A stretch of 5,176 nucleotides of DNA. It comes from Gammaproteobacteria bacterium. Its GTDB lineage: Bacteria > Pseudomonadota > Gammaproteobacteria > Steroidobacterales > Steroidobacteraceae. Positions 1 to 5,176 of this stretch are shown here, in pieces. The first letter of the stretch is position 1. Every line of letters begins with the position of its first letter. The notes under the pieces are model-generated. The model saw nothing but the letters and a program-made list of their open reading frames with translations, ran no database searches and had not been told where the DNA came from. Position numbers and translations under genes: made by a program. The DNA lies in assembly GCA_028293725.1 (NCBI GenBank), contig JAQGOE010000248.1:1-5176 (forward strand), given 5' to 3'.

Positions 1-18
1 TGCTTCGCGGCGATTCAT
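1..18 (-). CDS. Start of a gene cut by the left edge; probable Tat-exported small subunit (gluconate 2-dehydrogenase subunit 3 type)
   Basis: On the minus strand an ATG at 18-16 opens a frame reading MNRREA to the edge of the window. It begins 8 bases after the TAA stop of the GMC dehydrogenase (27-29), so it is positioned as the next gene of the same operon, probably translationally coupled because no clear Shine-Dalgarno precedes it. The paired arginines at residues 3-4 directly after the start resemble the beginning of a twin-arginine signal. Soluble GMC sugar dehydrogenases such as glucoside 3-dehydrogenase, gluconate 2-dehydrogenase and fructose dehydrogenase have a small partner subunit that carries a Tat signal and takes the FAD subunit along on export; many such subunits start in this style. 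Only six residues are visible, so the identity is an inference from position, the arginine pair and the absence of any signal on the GMC protein. Confidence 0.5.
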
Positions 19-26
19 ATCGGTGG

Positions 27-1709
27 TTACAGGTTCATGTGCTTGAGCTCATCGACCGCGTGGTTGACCGCGCGCGCGGTGAGCGCCATGTAAGTCAGCG
101 AAGGATTCTGACAGGCGGAGGAAGTCATACACGCACCGTCGGTCACATAGACATTCTTGCAGGCGTGGACTTGGTTCCAGGCGTTGAGCACCGAGGTCTT
201 CGGATCGCGTCCCATACGCGCCGCTCCCATCTCGTGAATGCCAAGGCCAACGCCGATGACGTTATCGGTAGTTCGCACGTCACGGAAACCTGCGGCGGTG
301 AGCATCTCGGCAGCATCATTCGCCATGTCCTTACGCATGCGGAACTCGTTCTGCTTCAGGCCCGCATCGAACGCGAGCACCGGCAGACCGAACTTGTCCT
401 TGCGGCTGTGATCGAGAGTCACGCGGTTCTCGTGATAGGGCAATATCTCGCCAAAGCCGCCCAGCGAAATATGCCACGGGCCTGGCTTCGTGGCTTTCCC
501 CTTCAGCTCCGCGCCAAGAGCATCATCGCCTAGGAGACTGGGCCAGTCCGAGCGACTCGCGCCACCCTGGTAGCCAAATCCGCGCAGGTAGTCCCGTTTA
601 TCCTTGCCGATGTTGCGATAACGCGGAATGTAGAACCCGGTGGGTCGCCGTCCGCTGTAGTATCGATCTTCGAATCCGGGAACCAACGCACTCGCACCGG
701 CTTCGAGGTGATGGTCCATGATGTTGCAGCCCAGCTCGCCGCTATCATTGCCGAAGCCATTTGGAAAGCGGTCCGAGAGGGAGCTCAACAAAATAAACGT
801 GGATCCGAAGGTGGATGCACAAAGAAAAATCACTCGTGCAAAGTATTCGGTTTGCGCTCCGGTTTCGGCATCGAGGACGCGGACCCCGCTTGCTCGACCT
901 CCCTTGGCGTCGTAAATGAGCTCGGACACGATCGCATTCGGGCGCAAGGTCATGTTGCCCGTTTTTTCCGCTGCCGGCAGCGTACTGGCGTTGCTGCTGA
1001 AGTACGCGCCAAACGGGCAGCCGCGTATGCACATGTTGCGATATTGACAGGTCGTGCGTTGCGGGCTGTGCGCCAGTGGCGCCGTCAGATGGGCGGCACG
1101 TCCGATAGTCAGCGCGCGGCCAAACTTCTCGGAAATCGTTCGCTTGAACTCCTTCTCAACACAATTGAGCTCCATCGGTGGCAGGAACTTGCCGTCTGGA
1201 AGTTGGGGCAGACCCTCCGCGCTGCCACTCACTCCGATGAAGCTCTCCACATGGTCGTACCACGGCGCCAGTTCGTCGTAGCGAATCGGCCAGTCCACGC
1301 CGATGCCATCGTGGGCGTTCGCCTCAAAATCCATCGGGCTCCAGCGATAGCTCTGGCGACCCCACGTGAGGGAGCGCCCTCCGACCTGATAACCCCGTAT
1401 CCAGTCGAACCGTTGCTTCTCGACATAGGGGTTATCCAGCTCGTCCACGAACCAATGCTTGGACGCCTGAGAGCCGACATAGCCCGTGCGAGCGGCGACT
1501 GGTTGGTGGCGAAGGTCTTCGCGCGTCGGGCGCCCGCCGTAGGGCAGTTCCCAGGGGTTCAGCAGGGCTGTCGGATAATCACCATGCCGAACCATTCGGC
1601 CGCGGTCGAGTACCAGGGTTTTCAGCCCGTGTTCGGTGAGCTCCTTGGCAGCCCAGCCGCCGCTGATGCCGGTGCCAACCACAATTGCGTCGTATGAATT
1701 GCTGCCCAT
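27..1709 (-). CDS. GMC-family FAD-dependent dehydrogenase, likely sugar/glycoside 3-dehydrogenase catalytic subunit
   Basis: This 560-residue protein is a complete glucose-methanol-choline oxidoreductase. The N-terminal FAD-binding fold shows GTGISGG at residues 12-18 and the ribose-binding acidic residue D35 (LVLDRG). A GMC flavin-contact segment GGRSLTWGRQ lies at 110-119. The C-terminal domain carries the catalytic pair: H492 in HEMGAARMG and N535 in QNPSLTYMAL. Cysteines C221, C227 and C231 form CX5CX3CP, the spacing of the ligands of the [3Fe-4S] cluster in bacterial FAD glucose dehydrogenase, so electrons probably leave through Fe-S to a cytochrome or quinone rather than to oxygen. There is no signal peptide; export would need a Tat-bearing partner, and a candidate starts 8 bases downstream. 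The start at 1709 has GAGAG (1715-1719) 5 bases upstream. It lies 36 bases after the Tat barrel gene stop, probably in the same operon. Oxidation of a sugar hydroxyl, likely C3 of a glycoside, is family-based inference; gluconate, fructose or sorbitol-type substrates remain possible. Confidence 0.93.
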   Translation of the reverse strand: MGSNSYDAIVVGTGISGGWAAKELTEHGLKTLVLDRGRMVRHGDYPTALLNPWELPYGGRPTREDLRHQPVAARTGYVGSQASKHWFVDELDNPYVEKQRFDWIRGYQVGGRSLTWGRQSYRWSPMDFEANAHDGIGVDWPIRYDELAPWYDHVESFIGVSGSAEGLPQLPDGKFLPPMELNCVEKEFKRTISEKFGRALTIGRAAHLTAPLAHSPQRTTCQYRNMCIRGCPFGAYFSSNASTLPAAEKTGNMTLRPNAIVSELIYDAKGGRASGVRVLDAETGAQTEYFARVIFLCASTFGSTFILLSSLSDRFPNGFGNDSGELGCNIMDHHLEAGASALVPGFEDRYYSGRRPTGFYIPRYRNIGKDKRDYLRGFGYQGGASRSDWPSLLGDDALGAELKGKATKPGPWHISLGGFGEILPYHENRVTLDHSRKDKFGLPVLAFDAGLKQNEFRMRKDMANDAAEMLTAAGFRDVRTTDNVIGVGLGIHEMGAARMGRDPKTSVLNAWNQVHACKNVYVTDGACMTSSACQNPSLTYMALTARAVNHAVDELKHMNL

Positions 1710-1745
1710 CCGTGCTCTCTTGTAGGTTCTTGCTGCGCTGACGCC

Positions 1746-2645
1746 TCACGCCCTGCCAATCGCACGCAGGTACTCAAAGTCAACTTGGGCAGCCTCAACC
1801 GGGCTCATCCTGGCAAACGGCCCTTCCTGCTCCACGAAATAGTGTTGTAAACCGGCCTTGGTAGCCGCCGCGAATATCGGCTTGTAGTCCACGGTGCCGT
1901 GACCGAGCTCCGCGCCTCGCATTTCCGTCGAGCCATTCTCCCGAGGTAGAAAATCCTTGACATGGATCATCGGGAATCGCTGGGGATACTTTTGGAGGTA
2001 TCCGACAGGATCGTGGCCGGCGAAAATCATCCATCCACAATCGATCTCGAATTTGACGAGTTTTGGATCAGTCTCTTTCAGCAGCATGTCATAGCCGATC
2101 AGGCCACCGCCCTGGTCGGCAAACTCGAAATTGTGATTGTGGTAGGTGAACTGCAAGCCGGCGCGCTGCGCGGCTGCGCCGATTCGATTGGCAAGCTCAG
2201 CGGTTCGCTTTGCCTCATCGAGGCTCATACCCGTTTTCAGCACGTCCTTGGGCGCATCGGGTCCGAGCACGAGAGAGCGCATGATGGAGCTGACCGCAAA
2301 CTTCGCACCGAGTGCATGAGCGTCATCAAACGCACGCTCGAGACTAGCCAGGTCGAATTGCAGGTGGGAGCTGGGACAGGAGACTCCCGCATCATTCAAC
2401 AGGCCGCGGAACTGTTGCGCTGACAAGCCGCCGAAGCCTGCCGTTTCCACTTCCACAAATCCGATTTCCCGCAACCGCTGCAACGCGCCGCGCGGATCCG
2501 CCCGCATGGCGTCGTTGATCGTATAAAGCTGGATTCCGGGATGTTTGCCCAATGCATCGGCCCCGACAGCGCGCCTCAAAGCGCCGGAGGCAAGCGCCGC
2601 AACACCCCATCCGGACCCGATCAGAAATCGCCTGCGGGATCTCAT
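1746..2645 (-). CDS. Tat-exported sugar phosphate isomerase/epimerase-like TIM-barrel protein
   Basis: This 299-residue protein belongs to the xylose-isomerase-like TIM-barrel (AP endonuclease 2) superfamily. The start at 2645 is chosen because GAGGGGG lies 4 bases upstream (2650-2656); a frame-extending ATG at 2675 has no Shine-Dalgarno and sits inside a palindrome. From this start the protein opens with SRRRFL (residues 3-8), a good Tat motif, then a hydrophobic stretch (9-24) and a likely signal peptidase site VGA/D at 27-30, so a periplasmic mature protein is expected. Barrel landmarks are GIQLYT (37-42, strand 1), SSH (92-94), YHNHNFEF (168-175), FEIDCGW with D202, IHVKD with H228, and FVEQEG with E272 and E274. 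D202, H228 and a strand-8 Glu are the probable metal ligands; the strand-5 position carries His residues, not the usual Glu. Such exported barrels often occur beside GMC or Gfo/Idh/MocA enzymes and may eliminate or hydrate 3-keto sugars; true sugar-phosphate isomerisation is unlikely in the periplasm. The exact reaction is unproven. Confidence 0.9.
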   Translation of the reverse strand: MRSRRRFLIGSGWGVAALASGALRRAVGADALGKHPGIQLYTINDAMRADPRGALQRLREIGFVEVETAGFGGLSAQQFRGLLNDAGVSCPSSHLQFDLASLERAFDDAHALGAKFAVSSIMRSLVLGPDAPKDVLKTGMSLDEAKRTAELANRIGAAAQRAGLQFTYHNHNFEFADQGGGLIGYDMLLKETDPKLVKFEIDCGWMIFAGHDPVGYLQKYPQRFPMIHVKDFLPRENGSTEMRGAELGHGTVDYKPIFAAATKAGLQHYFVEQEGPFARMSPVEAAQVDFEYLRAIGRA

Positions 2646-2649
2646 GAAG

Positions 2650-2656
2650 CCCCCTC
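2650..2656 (-). promoter_or_regulatory. Ribosome binding site fixing the start of the Tat barrel gene
   Basis: On the minus strand GAGGGGG ends 4 bases before the ATG at 2645-2643. The alternative in-frame ATG at 2675 is preceded by an A/T-rich stretch without any GAGG-like motif. The site therefore favours the 299-residue form, which places the twin-arginine motif at its normal position near the N-terminus. Confidence 0.7.
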
Positions 2657-2673
2657 GAAGTTTGCGCGTGCTC

Positions 2674-2689
2674 ATGTAAAGGATTACAT
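2674..2689. promoter_or_regulatory. Operator-like 16-bp dyad, LacI/GalR-family style
   Basis: The sequence ATGTAAAGGATTACAT has perfect 6-base inverted arms (ATGTAA / TTACAT) around AGGA. Length, even symmetry and the TGTAA...TTACA arms resemble GalR/LacI-type operators (GTGTAANCGNTTACAC), although the central CG is replaced by GG. It covers the leftward candidate -10 box, a position where a bound repressor would block transcription of the Tat barrel/GMC operon and could also affect the rightward promoter starting a few bases away. No regulator gene is present in the window, so the cognate protein is unknown; a chance palindrome cannot be excluded. Confidence 0.45.
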
Positions 2690-2690
2690 T

Positions 2691-2719
2691 TTGCTGAGGC
2701 TACACCATTTTCCGATAGT
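2691..2719 (+). promoter_or_regulatory. Weak candidate sigma70-type promoter for the rightward barrel gene
   Basis: TTGCTG (2691-2696) and GATAGT (2714-2719) are separated by exactly 17 bases. Transcription would begin near 2726, just ahead of the GAGGA at 2729-2733 and the GTG at 2739, giving a very short leader. The box matches are modest (3/6 and 4/6), and the call rests mainly on spacing and location. Confidence 0.3.
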
Positions 2720-2728
2720 TTCGCAAAC

Positions 2729-2733
2729 GAGGA
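2729..2733 (+). promoter_or_regulatory. Shine-Dalgarno supporting a GTG start at 2739
   Basis: GAGGA sits 5 bases before GTG 2739, the same geometry as the other genes here (GAGAG at 5, GAGGGGG at 4, GAGGGA at 7 bases). The competing ATG at 2793 has only AGG (2787-2789) 3 bases away, which is a poor site. The motif is therefore the main sequence argument for the longer form of the rightward barrel protein. Confidence 0.45.
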
Positions 2734-2738
2734 CGCCC

Positions 2739-4004
2739 GTGACCAACCAACAGAACCGCGACACGCCCTCCTCGACCTTCAGACCCAGGCGCATGAAGCT
2801 CAGCATACTCACCGCGGCACTGCTGGAGCTCACCCCGCGCAGCCGCCGGGACGCGGATCCGGATCTGGCCATCGAGGAATGGCTGGATTTCTCCCGGACG
2901 ATCGGCTGTCCAAACATCCAGTTGTCCGCGGCAATTCATCCGAGTCTGAATGACGTCCCCCCCGAGGCCATGCTGGATCCGGTGGCCAATACGTTGGATC
3001 TGCGGAAACCGTTCGATCGCGTCCGCGCCACTCGAGTGGCTTCGGCCATGAAAAGCACGGGCGTGGGCCTATCCGATATCGGATACTTCGACAACATGCT
3101 CGCTGCGGATCCCGCGGTACGCGCGCGTAAACATGAGTTCATGTTGCGTGTGTTCGATACCGCCGTGCTGCTCGATTGCCCGGCCGTTTGCGGCTTCGTG
3201 GGACGTAACCCCGATCTGGGAATGGACGCCAACCTCACGATGTTCGAAAGTGAGTTCGTGCCTTTGCTGCGTGAGGCGAAAGCGCGTGGCCTGGTCTATC
3301 GGGTCGAACAATGTCCCATGCCGGGATGGACGACGAGCGATACCTGGCACAACAACCTCGCGTACGCCCCCGGGCCGTGGATTGCCCTGCACCGCATCTG
3401 CGAGCGCCATGGAGTTGGCGACCAGTTCCGAATCCACTATGACCCTTCGCATGCCATCCTCATGGGACAGGACAGCCGCTCTGTCTTCCAATATCTCAAA
3501 GATGAAGGCTACGCCTTTCTCATCGGCGGCTTTCATGTGAAGGGCCAGGTCATCGACTCCAAGGGAGTCTCTGCCTGGGGTTATGGCGGTCAAACCCTGT
3601 TGCGTGGAGATCGTGTCGGTGATGAGCCCGCCCGGAATGCCGCGGACCGGGCCAATGCCTGGAAGAAGCAGACTGTACTGGCGGAACACGAGCTACCCGG
3701 CACCGCGCGTCACGACCCTCTGGCGTACTTGCAGAATCGCAGCGTGGACTGGCTCGACCATCAGCTCGCGGCGCGTGAGCTGTTGGACATTGATGCCGCG
3801 GAGACATACCTGGTTGTGGAGCACGAATTTCCACCAGCCCGGGTGCAGGACAAAGCGCTGCTTGCGCCCATTCTCGCCGGATCACTAGACTTCGTGCGGG
3901 CGATTGATGAGGCGGCGGCGGCTATGTACGCACTTCAACATGAGGTGCTGCGCTCGCAAGGCATTGCGATTCAGGGCGTTGGGCGCGAGGCGTATCGGAG
4001 CTGA
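2739..4004 (+). CDS. Cytoplasmic sugar phosphate isomerase/epimerase-like TIM-barrel protein, long form
   Basis: The protein has 421 residues from GTG 2739, or 403 from ATG 2793; GTG is drawn because GAGGA lies 5 bases upstream, but the first barrel strand starts right at the ATG ([10 protein letters not shown]), so 2793 is a serious alternative. Numbering here is from 2793. It is a xylose-isomerase-like TIM barrel with a full metal-ligand set: E172 (YRVEQC, strand 5), D217 and H220 (YDPSH, strand 6), H248 (GFHVK, strand 7) and E343 (LVVEHE, strand 8). At about 400 residues it exceeds the common 250-300 because of an insert of roughly 80 residues between strands 7 and 8 (252-335: AWGYGGQ, then [11 protein letters not shown]). 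No signal peptide or membrane segment is seen, so it is cytoplasmic. It is divergent from the Tat barrel gene and convergent with the Gfo/Idh/MocA gene. Isomerase, epimerase or keto-sugar lyase/hydratase activity is possible; the substrate is not readable. Confidence 0.9.
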   Translation: MTNQQNRDTPSSTFRPRRMKLSILTAALLELTPRSRRDADPDLAIEEWLDFSRTIGCPNIQLSAAIHPSLNDVPPEAMLDPVANTLDLRKPFDRVRATRVASAMKSTGVGLSDIGYFDNMLAADPAVRARKHEFMLRVFDTAVLLDCPAVCGFVGRNPDLGMDANLTMFESEFVPLLREAKARGLVYRVEQCPMPGWTTSDTWHNNLAYAPGPWIALHRICERHGVGDQFRIHYDPSHAILMGQDSRSVFQYLKDEGYAFLIGGFHVKGQVIDSKGVSAWGYGGQTLLRGDRVGDEPARNAADRANAWKKQTVLAEHELPGTARHDPLAYLQNRSVDWLDHQLAARELLDIDAAETYLVVEHEFPPARVQDKALLAPILAGSLDFVRAIDEAAAAMYALQHEVLRSQGIAIQGVGREAYRS

Positions 4005-4022
4005 GACTCGGAGGCGGTCTCA
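4002..4022. terminator. Small hairpin spanning both convergent stop codons (weak terminator candidate)
   Basis: TGAGAC (4002-4007) and GTCTCA (4017-4022) are perfect 6-base inverted arms around a 9-base loop. Each arm contains the stop codon of one of the convergent genes: TGA 4002-4004 on plus and TGA 4022-4020 on minus. There is no T-tract on either side, so it is not a canonical intrinsic terminator, and half of each arm pairs automatically because two TGA stops face each other. It is listed because these 15 intergenic bases offer nothing else to stop transcription. Confidence 0.2.
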
Positions 4023-5156
4023 CAAATCGCGCCATTGGTTGCCGCTGGAGGCTGACTTCAACACAGCTTCGATGAAGCGCATGCCTCGCACTCCAGCGTC
4101 GATGCCGGGGAACGCACCCGGATCAAACGGCTCACCGTTGATGGCGCGAGCTACTCCCCGATACAGGTTCCCCATCGCGTCAGTGAAGCCTTCCGGATGC
4201 CCGGGTGGAAGCTTGCTGGCTGCGCGAGCTTGTGGCGCGTTGTAACCCTGCCCGGCGGTCAACACGCTCAGCGGTTTTCCCTCCTGCAGGAATTCCAGTC
4301 GCGGTGGCGTTTCCTGAGCCCACTTGAGCGCTCCCGTGCGCCCATATACCGCCAGTTGCAAGTTGTTTTCCTCGGCGGTGGCGATCTGGCTCGCACACAG
4401 GACCCCCGGCACGTTGTCGGTGAGCCGAAGCAGAACACTCCCATCGACATCGAGTGGATTATCCGCAGCGCCGGTATCGGTATCGGCGAGCAGTCGTTCG
4501 ACCCGCAGCCCTGTCGTGTATTCAACCAGGTTGAAACAGTGCACGCCGATGTCGCCCATGCAGGAGCTGTCTCCGCCTCGTGCCGGATCGAGGCGCCAGA
4601 CAGTGCGACGCTTTGCAGGGTCGCGCAGTAGCGGGCTGATCCAACCCTGGTAGTACTGCACATGGACCTTCTGGATCGCGCCGATCGCTCCATCGGCTAC
4701 CATTGCCCGCAACTGGCGCACCATTGGATAGCCGGTATAGGTATGAGCCACAGCAAAGATCACGCCCTGCGACTGCACCAGCCGTGCGAGCTCGGTGGCC
4801 TGAGCTACACTGGTCGTGATCGGCTTTTCGCACAACACGTGGAAGCCCGTACTCACCAGCTTCACGGCTGCCTCATAGTGCAGGTAATTCGGGGTCGCGA
4901 TAGTCAGGAGTCGCATGCGCTGGTCGGGCGGAAGTGCCATCTCGCCCGCAATCAACGCATCCACGTCAAGGTACGCACGTCGAGGGTCGAGCTCCAGGTC
5001 GCGGGCGAACTCGAGGGCCGCCGCGCCGCGGCCGCTGAATACACCCCCGACCAGGTGGTAGTCATCGCCCATCTCGGCGGCGATACGATGCACGCCACCG
5101 ATCAGGGATCCCGTGCCCCCGCCCAGCATTCCCCATTTTATCCGCGGAGCCTTCAT
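4020..5156 (-). CDS. Gfo/Idh/MocA-family NAD(P)-dependent oxidoreductase
   Basis: This 378-residue protein is full length for the family. An N-terminal Rossmann fold shows GGGTGSLIG (12-20) followed by HR (23-24). The end of strand 2 reads VFSGRG (39-44) with S41 and R43 and no acidic residue, which is compatible with NADP(H) use. TPNYLH (88-93) and EKP (110-112) are family landmarks, and the C-terminal alpha/beta domain has GDIGVHCFNL (201-210), giving K111, D202 and H206 as the probable catalytic set. There is no signal peptide, so it is cytoplasmic with bound or free nicotinamide cofactor. The start at 5156 has GAGGGA (5164-5169) 7 bases upstream; the frame stays open beyond it to the window edge, so the ribosome site decides. 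It faces the long barrel gene with 15 bases between stops. It most likely oxidises or reduces a sugar hydroxyl/ketone, plausibly reducing a 3-keto sugar. Inositol dehydrogenase-type activity is an alternative. Confidence 0.92.
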   Translation of the reverse strand: MKAPRIKWGMLGGGTGSLIGGVHRIAAEMGDDYHLVGGVFSGRGAAALEFARDLELDPRRAYLDVDALIAGEMALPPDQRMRLLTIATPNYLHYEAAVKLVSTGFHVLCEKPITTSVAQATELARLVQSQGVIFAVAHTYTGYPMVRQLRAMVADGAIGAIQKVHVQYYQGWISPLLRDPAKRRTVWRLDPARGGDSSCMGDIGVHCFNLVEYTTGLRVERLLADTDTGAADNPLDVDGSVLLRLTDNVPGVLCASQIATAEENNLQLAVYGRTGALKWAQETPPRLEFLQEGKPLSVLTAGQGYNAPQARAASKLPPGHPEGFTDAMGNLYRGVARAINGEPFDPGAFPGIDAGVRGMRFIEAVLKSASSGNQWRDL

Positions 5157-5163
5157 GCCGATT

Positions 5164-5169
5164 TCCCTC
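5164..5169 (-). promoter_or_regulatory. Ribosome binding site of the Gfo/Idh/MocA gene
   Basis: GAGGGA on the minus strand lies 7 bases before ATG 5156-5154. It fixes the start, because the same frame remains open upstream to the edge of the window. The seven visible codons in the frame of an overlapping ATGA are also open, so an upstream gene could end at this start. Confidence 0.6.
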
Positions 5170-5176
5170 GCAAGGT

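Larger units (their letters stand above)
2646..2738. promoter_or_regulatory. Divergent control region between the two TIM-barrel genes
   Basis: About 93 bases separate the two divergently read barrel genes, the only place in the window where a promoter pair would be expected. The middle (about 2675-2730) is visibly more A/T-rich than the surrounding coding DNA. Leftwards, TGTAAT on the minus strand (plus 2683-2688) is a 5/6 match to a -10 box but has no recognisable -35. Rightwards, TTGCTG (2691-2696), a 17-base spacer and GATAGT (2714-2719) form a weak sigma70-like pair (3/6 and 4/6). A 16-bp dyad overlaps the leftward -10. Both promoters are predictions by eye; the layout suggests the two operons could share one regulator. 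Confidence 0.5.

Noticed and set aside
39..533. Open frame of 164 codons on the plus strand
   Set aside because: It is antisense to the C-terminal part of the GMC gene, including its catalytic motifs. No ribosome site or domain supports it.
708..1697. Open frame of 329 codons on the plus strand
   Set aside because: It lies wholly antisense to the GMC dehydrogenase, whose FAD, cysteine and His/Asn motifs are unmistakable. Its translation shows no recognisable domain, as expected for a shadow in GC-rich DNA.
1962..2423. Open frame of 153 codons on the plus strand
   Set aside because: It is antisense to the exported barrel gene and has no plausible ribosome site or recognisable motifs.
2646..2675. 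Ten-residue N-terminal extension of the Tat barrel protein from ATG 2675
   Set aside because: That ATG has no Shine-Dalgarno and lies within the operator-like dyad, whereas 2645 has GAGGGGG 4 bases upstream and gives a standard Tat leader.
2718..2728. Short palindrome GTTTCGCAAAC next to the GTG start
   Set aside because: Arms of only 4 bases around CGC are too short to separate from chance. It is not reported as an operator.
2541..2738. N-terminal extension of the rightward barrel gene back to ATG 2541
   Set aside because: This stretch overlaps the start and signal peptide of the leftward gene and crosses the promoter region. No ribosome site precedes 2541 and the residues look like random GC-rich translation.
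3069..3689. Open frame of 206 codons on the minus strand
   Set aside because: It is antisense to the core of the cytoplasmic barrel gene, which carries all the expected metal ligands. The predicted protein has no family features.
3904..3930. Run of GCG/GCC-like codons (poly-alanine) near the end of the cytoplasmic barrel gene
   Set aside because: AAAA in an alpha-helix encoded by GGC-repeat-like DNA is ordinary in GC-rich genomes and not a tandem repeat of note.

Overview
The window reads as a GC-rich, Gram-negative bacterial chromosome segment. Twin-arginine (Tat) signals, GAGG-type ribosome binding sites and a soluble FAD/Fe-S GMC dehydrogenase all fit Proteobacteria, perhaps a sugar-degrading soil or plant-associated group such as Xanthomonadales/Steroidobacterales or an alphaproteobacterium. 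The taxon is an impression, not something the sequence proves. The DNA is almost fully coding, with no RNA genes, insertion sequences, CRISPR arrays or long gene-free stretches.

Layout, left to right. (a) 1-18, minus: the first six codons of a gene running off the left edge (MNRREA), probably the Tat-carrying small subunit of the neighbouring dehydrogenase. (b) 27-1709, minus: a full-length GMC-family FAD dehydrogenase with a CX5CX3C motif typical of the Fe-S-containing sugar dehydrogenases. (c) 1746-2645, minus: a Tat-exported TIM-barrel protein of the sugar phosphate isomerase/epimerase (xylose-isomerase-like) superfamily. Genes c, b and a look like one operon read leftwards. (d) About 2646-2738: a short divergent control region with a 16-bp LacI/GalR-like dyad and weak promoter elements. 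(e) 2739 (or 2793)-4004, plus: a second, longer, cytoplasmic TIM-barrel protein of the same superfamily with a complete Glu/Asp/His/Glu metal-site set. (f) 4020-5156, minus: a Gfo/Idh/MocA NAD(P)-dependent oxidoreductase, convergent with (e) and separated from it by 15 bases.

How they could work together. A GMC dehydrogenase, two xylose-isomerase-like barrels and a Gfo/Idh/MocA enzyme are the enzyme classes used in hydrolase-independent sugar cleavage: oxidation at C3 to a 3-keto-glycoside, beta-elimination of the C1 substituent, hydration of the enone, and reduction of the 3-keto sugar. Here the oxidation and one barrel appear to be periplasmic (Tat), and the other barrel and the reductase cytoplasmic. 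This suggests, by inference only, that a glycoside is oxidised and possibly cleaved outside the inner membrane and the keto sugar is finished inside. The substrate cannot be read from the window.
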